A DNA stretch of 6,659 bases from Lichenicola sp964247725 (GTDB taxonomy: Bacteria > Pseudomonadota > Alphaproteobacteria > Acetobacterales > Acetobacteraceae). Below are positions 6,018 through 6,659 of the stretch, piece by piece (positions within the stretch are counted from its first letter, which is position 1; each line of letters starts with the position of its first letter). The stretch lies in contig CAXTVM010000085.1 of the NCBI GenBank assembly GCA_964247725.1, positions 1 to 6,659 on the forward strand. Reading direction: 5' to 3'. The notes beneath the pieces are model-generated. The model ran no database searches, was not told where the DNA came from, and saw nothing but the letters and a program-made list of their open reading frames with translations. Position numbers and translations under genes: made by a program.

Positions 6018-6073
6018 CAGCCCGGCGTGACGCCCCGCGTGCGGCCCTGGTCCCGTGGGGAGTGCGCCACCCC

Positions 6074-6079
6074 GGAAGG
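6074..6079 (+). promoter_or_regulatory. secA ribosome binding site
   Basis: GGAAGG ends 5 nt before the ATG at 6085, a near-ideal Shine-Dalgarno and spacing. It agrees with the conserved SecA N-terminus in fixing the start. Confidence 0.75.
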
Positions 6080-6084
6080 CCGTC

Positions 6085-6659
<575 letters not shown>

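Larger units (their letters stand above)
5702..6084. other. Divergent intergenic region between the isomerase gene and secA
   Basis: A 383-nt stretch with no gene I can support. It must contain promoters in both directions. It holds, from left to right, the isomerase leader, a structured repeat copy, a 30-nt core, an inverted second repeat copy, the predicted secA promoter and the secA ribosome binding site. I found no convincing promoter for the isomerase gene: about 90 nt remain between its start and the first repeat, with no good match to the alphaproteobacterial consensus. Short frames in this stretch have no homology I recognise and cross the repeat hairpins. Confidence 0.8.

Noticed and set aside
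5894..6030. Short plus-strand frame after AGGAGG-like bases, considered as a secA leader peptide
   Set aside because: The ATG lies before, not after, the AGGAGG; the frame is built from repeat sequence, and the predicted secA promoter lies inside it, so it would not be on the secA message.

Overview
This 6.66-kb window is very GC-rich chromosomal DNA, probably from an alphaproteobacterium of the Rhodospirillales/Acetobacteraceae type. That placement rests on three things: a divergent secA / periplasmic peptidyl-prolyl isomerase pair followed by argJ and a GNAT/MutT gene (as I recall, a typical alphaproteobacterial order), an alphaproteobacterial-style promoter in front of secA, and paired GC-rich palindromic repeats of a kind I remember from Acetobacteraceae genomes. 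No database was searched, so the family-level placement is tentative.

From right to left: the first 191 codons of secA (the preprotein translocase ATPase) run rightward off the end of the window. A 383-nt divergent intergenic region (5702-6084) holds the secA promoter and ribosome binding site, plus two inverted, structured repeat copies. The other genes all read leftward. A compact run of three comes first: an exported parvulin-type isomerase, argJ (arginine biosynthesis, 18-nt gap) and an RDD-family membrane protein (3-nt gap). After a 166-nt gap come a Rieske non-heme iron oxygenase and, 2 nt later, a single-chain GNAT acetyltransferase-Nudix (MutT) fusion. After a further 97-nt gap there is an overlapping pair: a YsnF/AvaK-type (DUF2382) protein and the beginning of what looks like a general-stress-protein gene that leaves the window on the left.

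The right half is housekeeping: SecA exports precursor proteins, the isomerase helps fold them in the periplasm, and ArgJ runs the acetyl cycle of arginine synthesis. The GNAT-MutT protein pairs a probable protein or small-molecule N-acetyltransferase with a nucleotide-pool sanitising domain. The RDD protein and the orphan oxygenase sit between argJ and the mutT gene, where related genomes (from memory) usually have no extra genes, so they look like a lineage-specific insertion. The leftmost stress-type pair is visibly less GC-rich and may have a separate origin.

I found no convincing new multi-gene defence or mobile system. The items most worth following up are the inverted repeat pair between secA and the isomerase gene, the orphan Rieske oxygenase inside a housekeeping cluster, and the GNAT-Nudix fusion.
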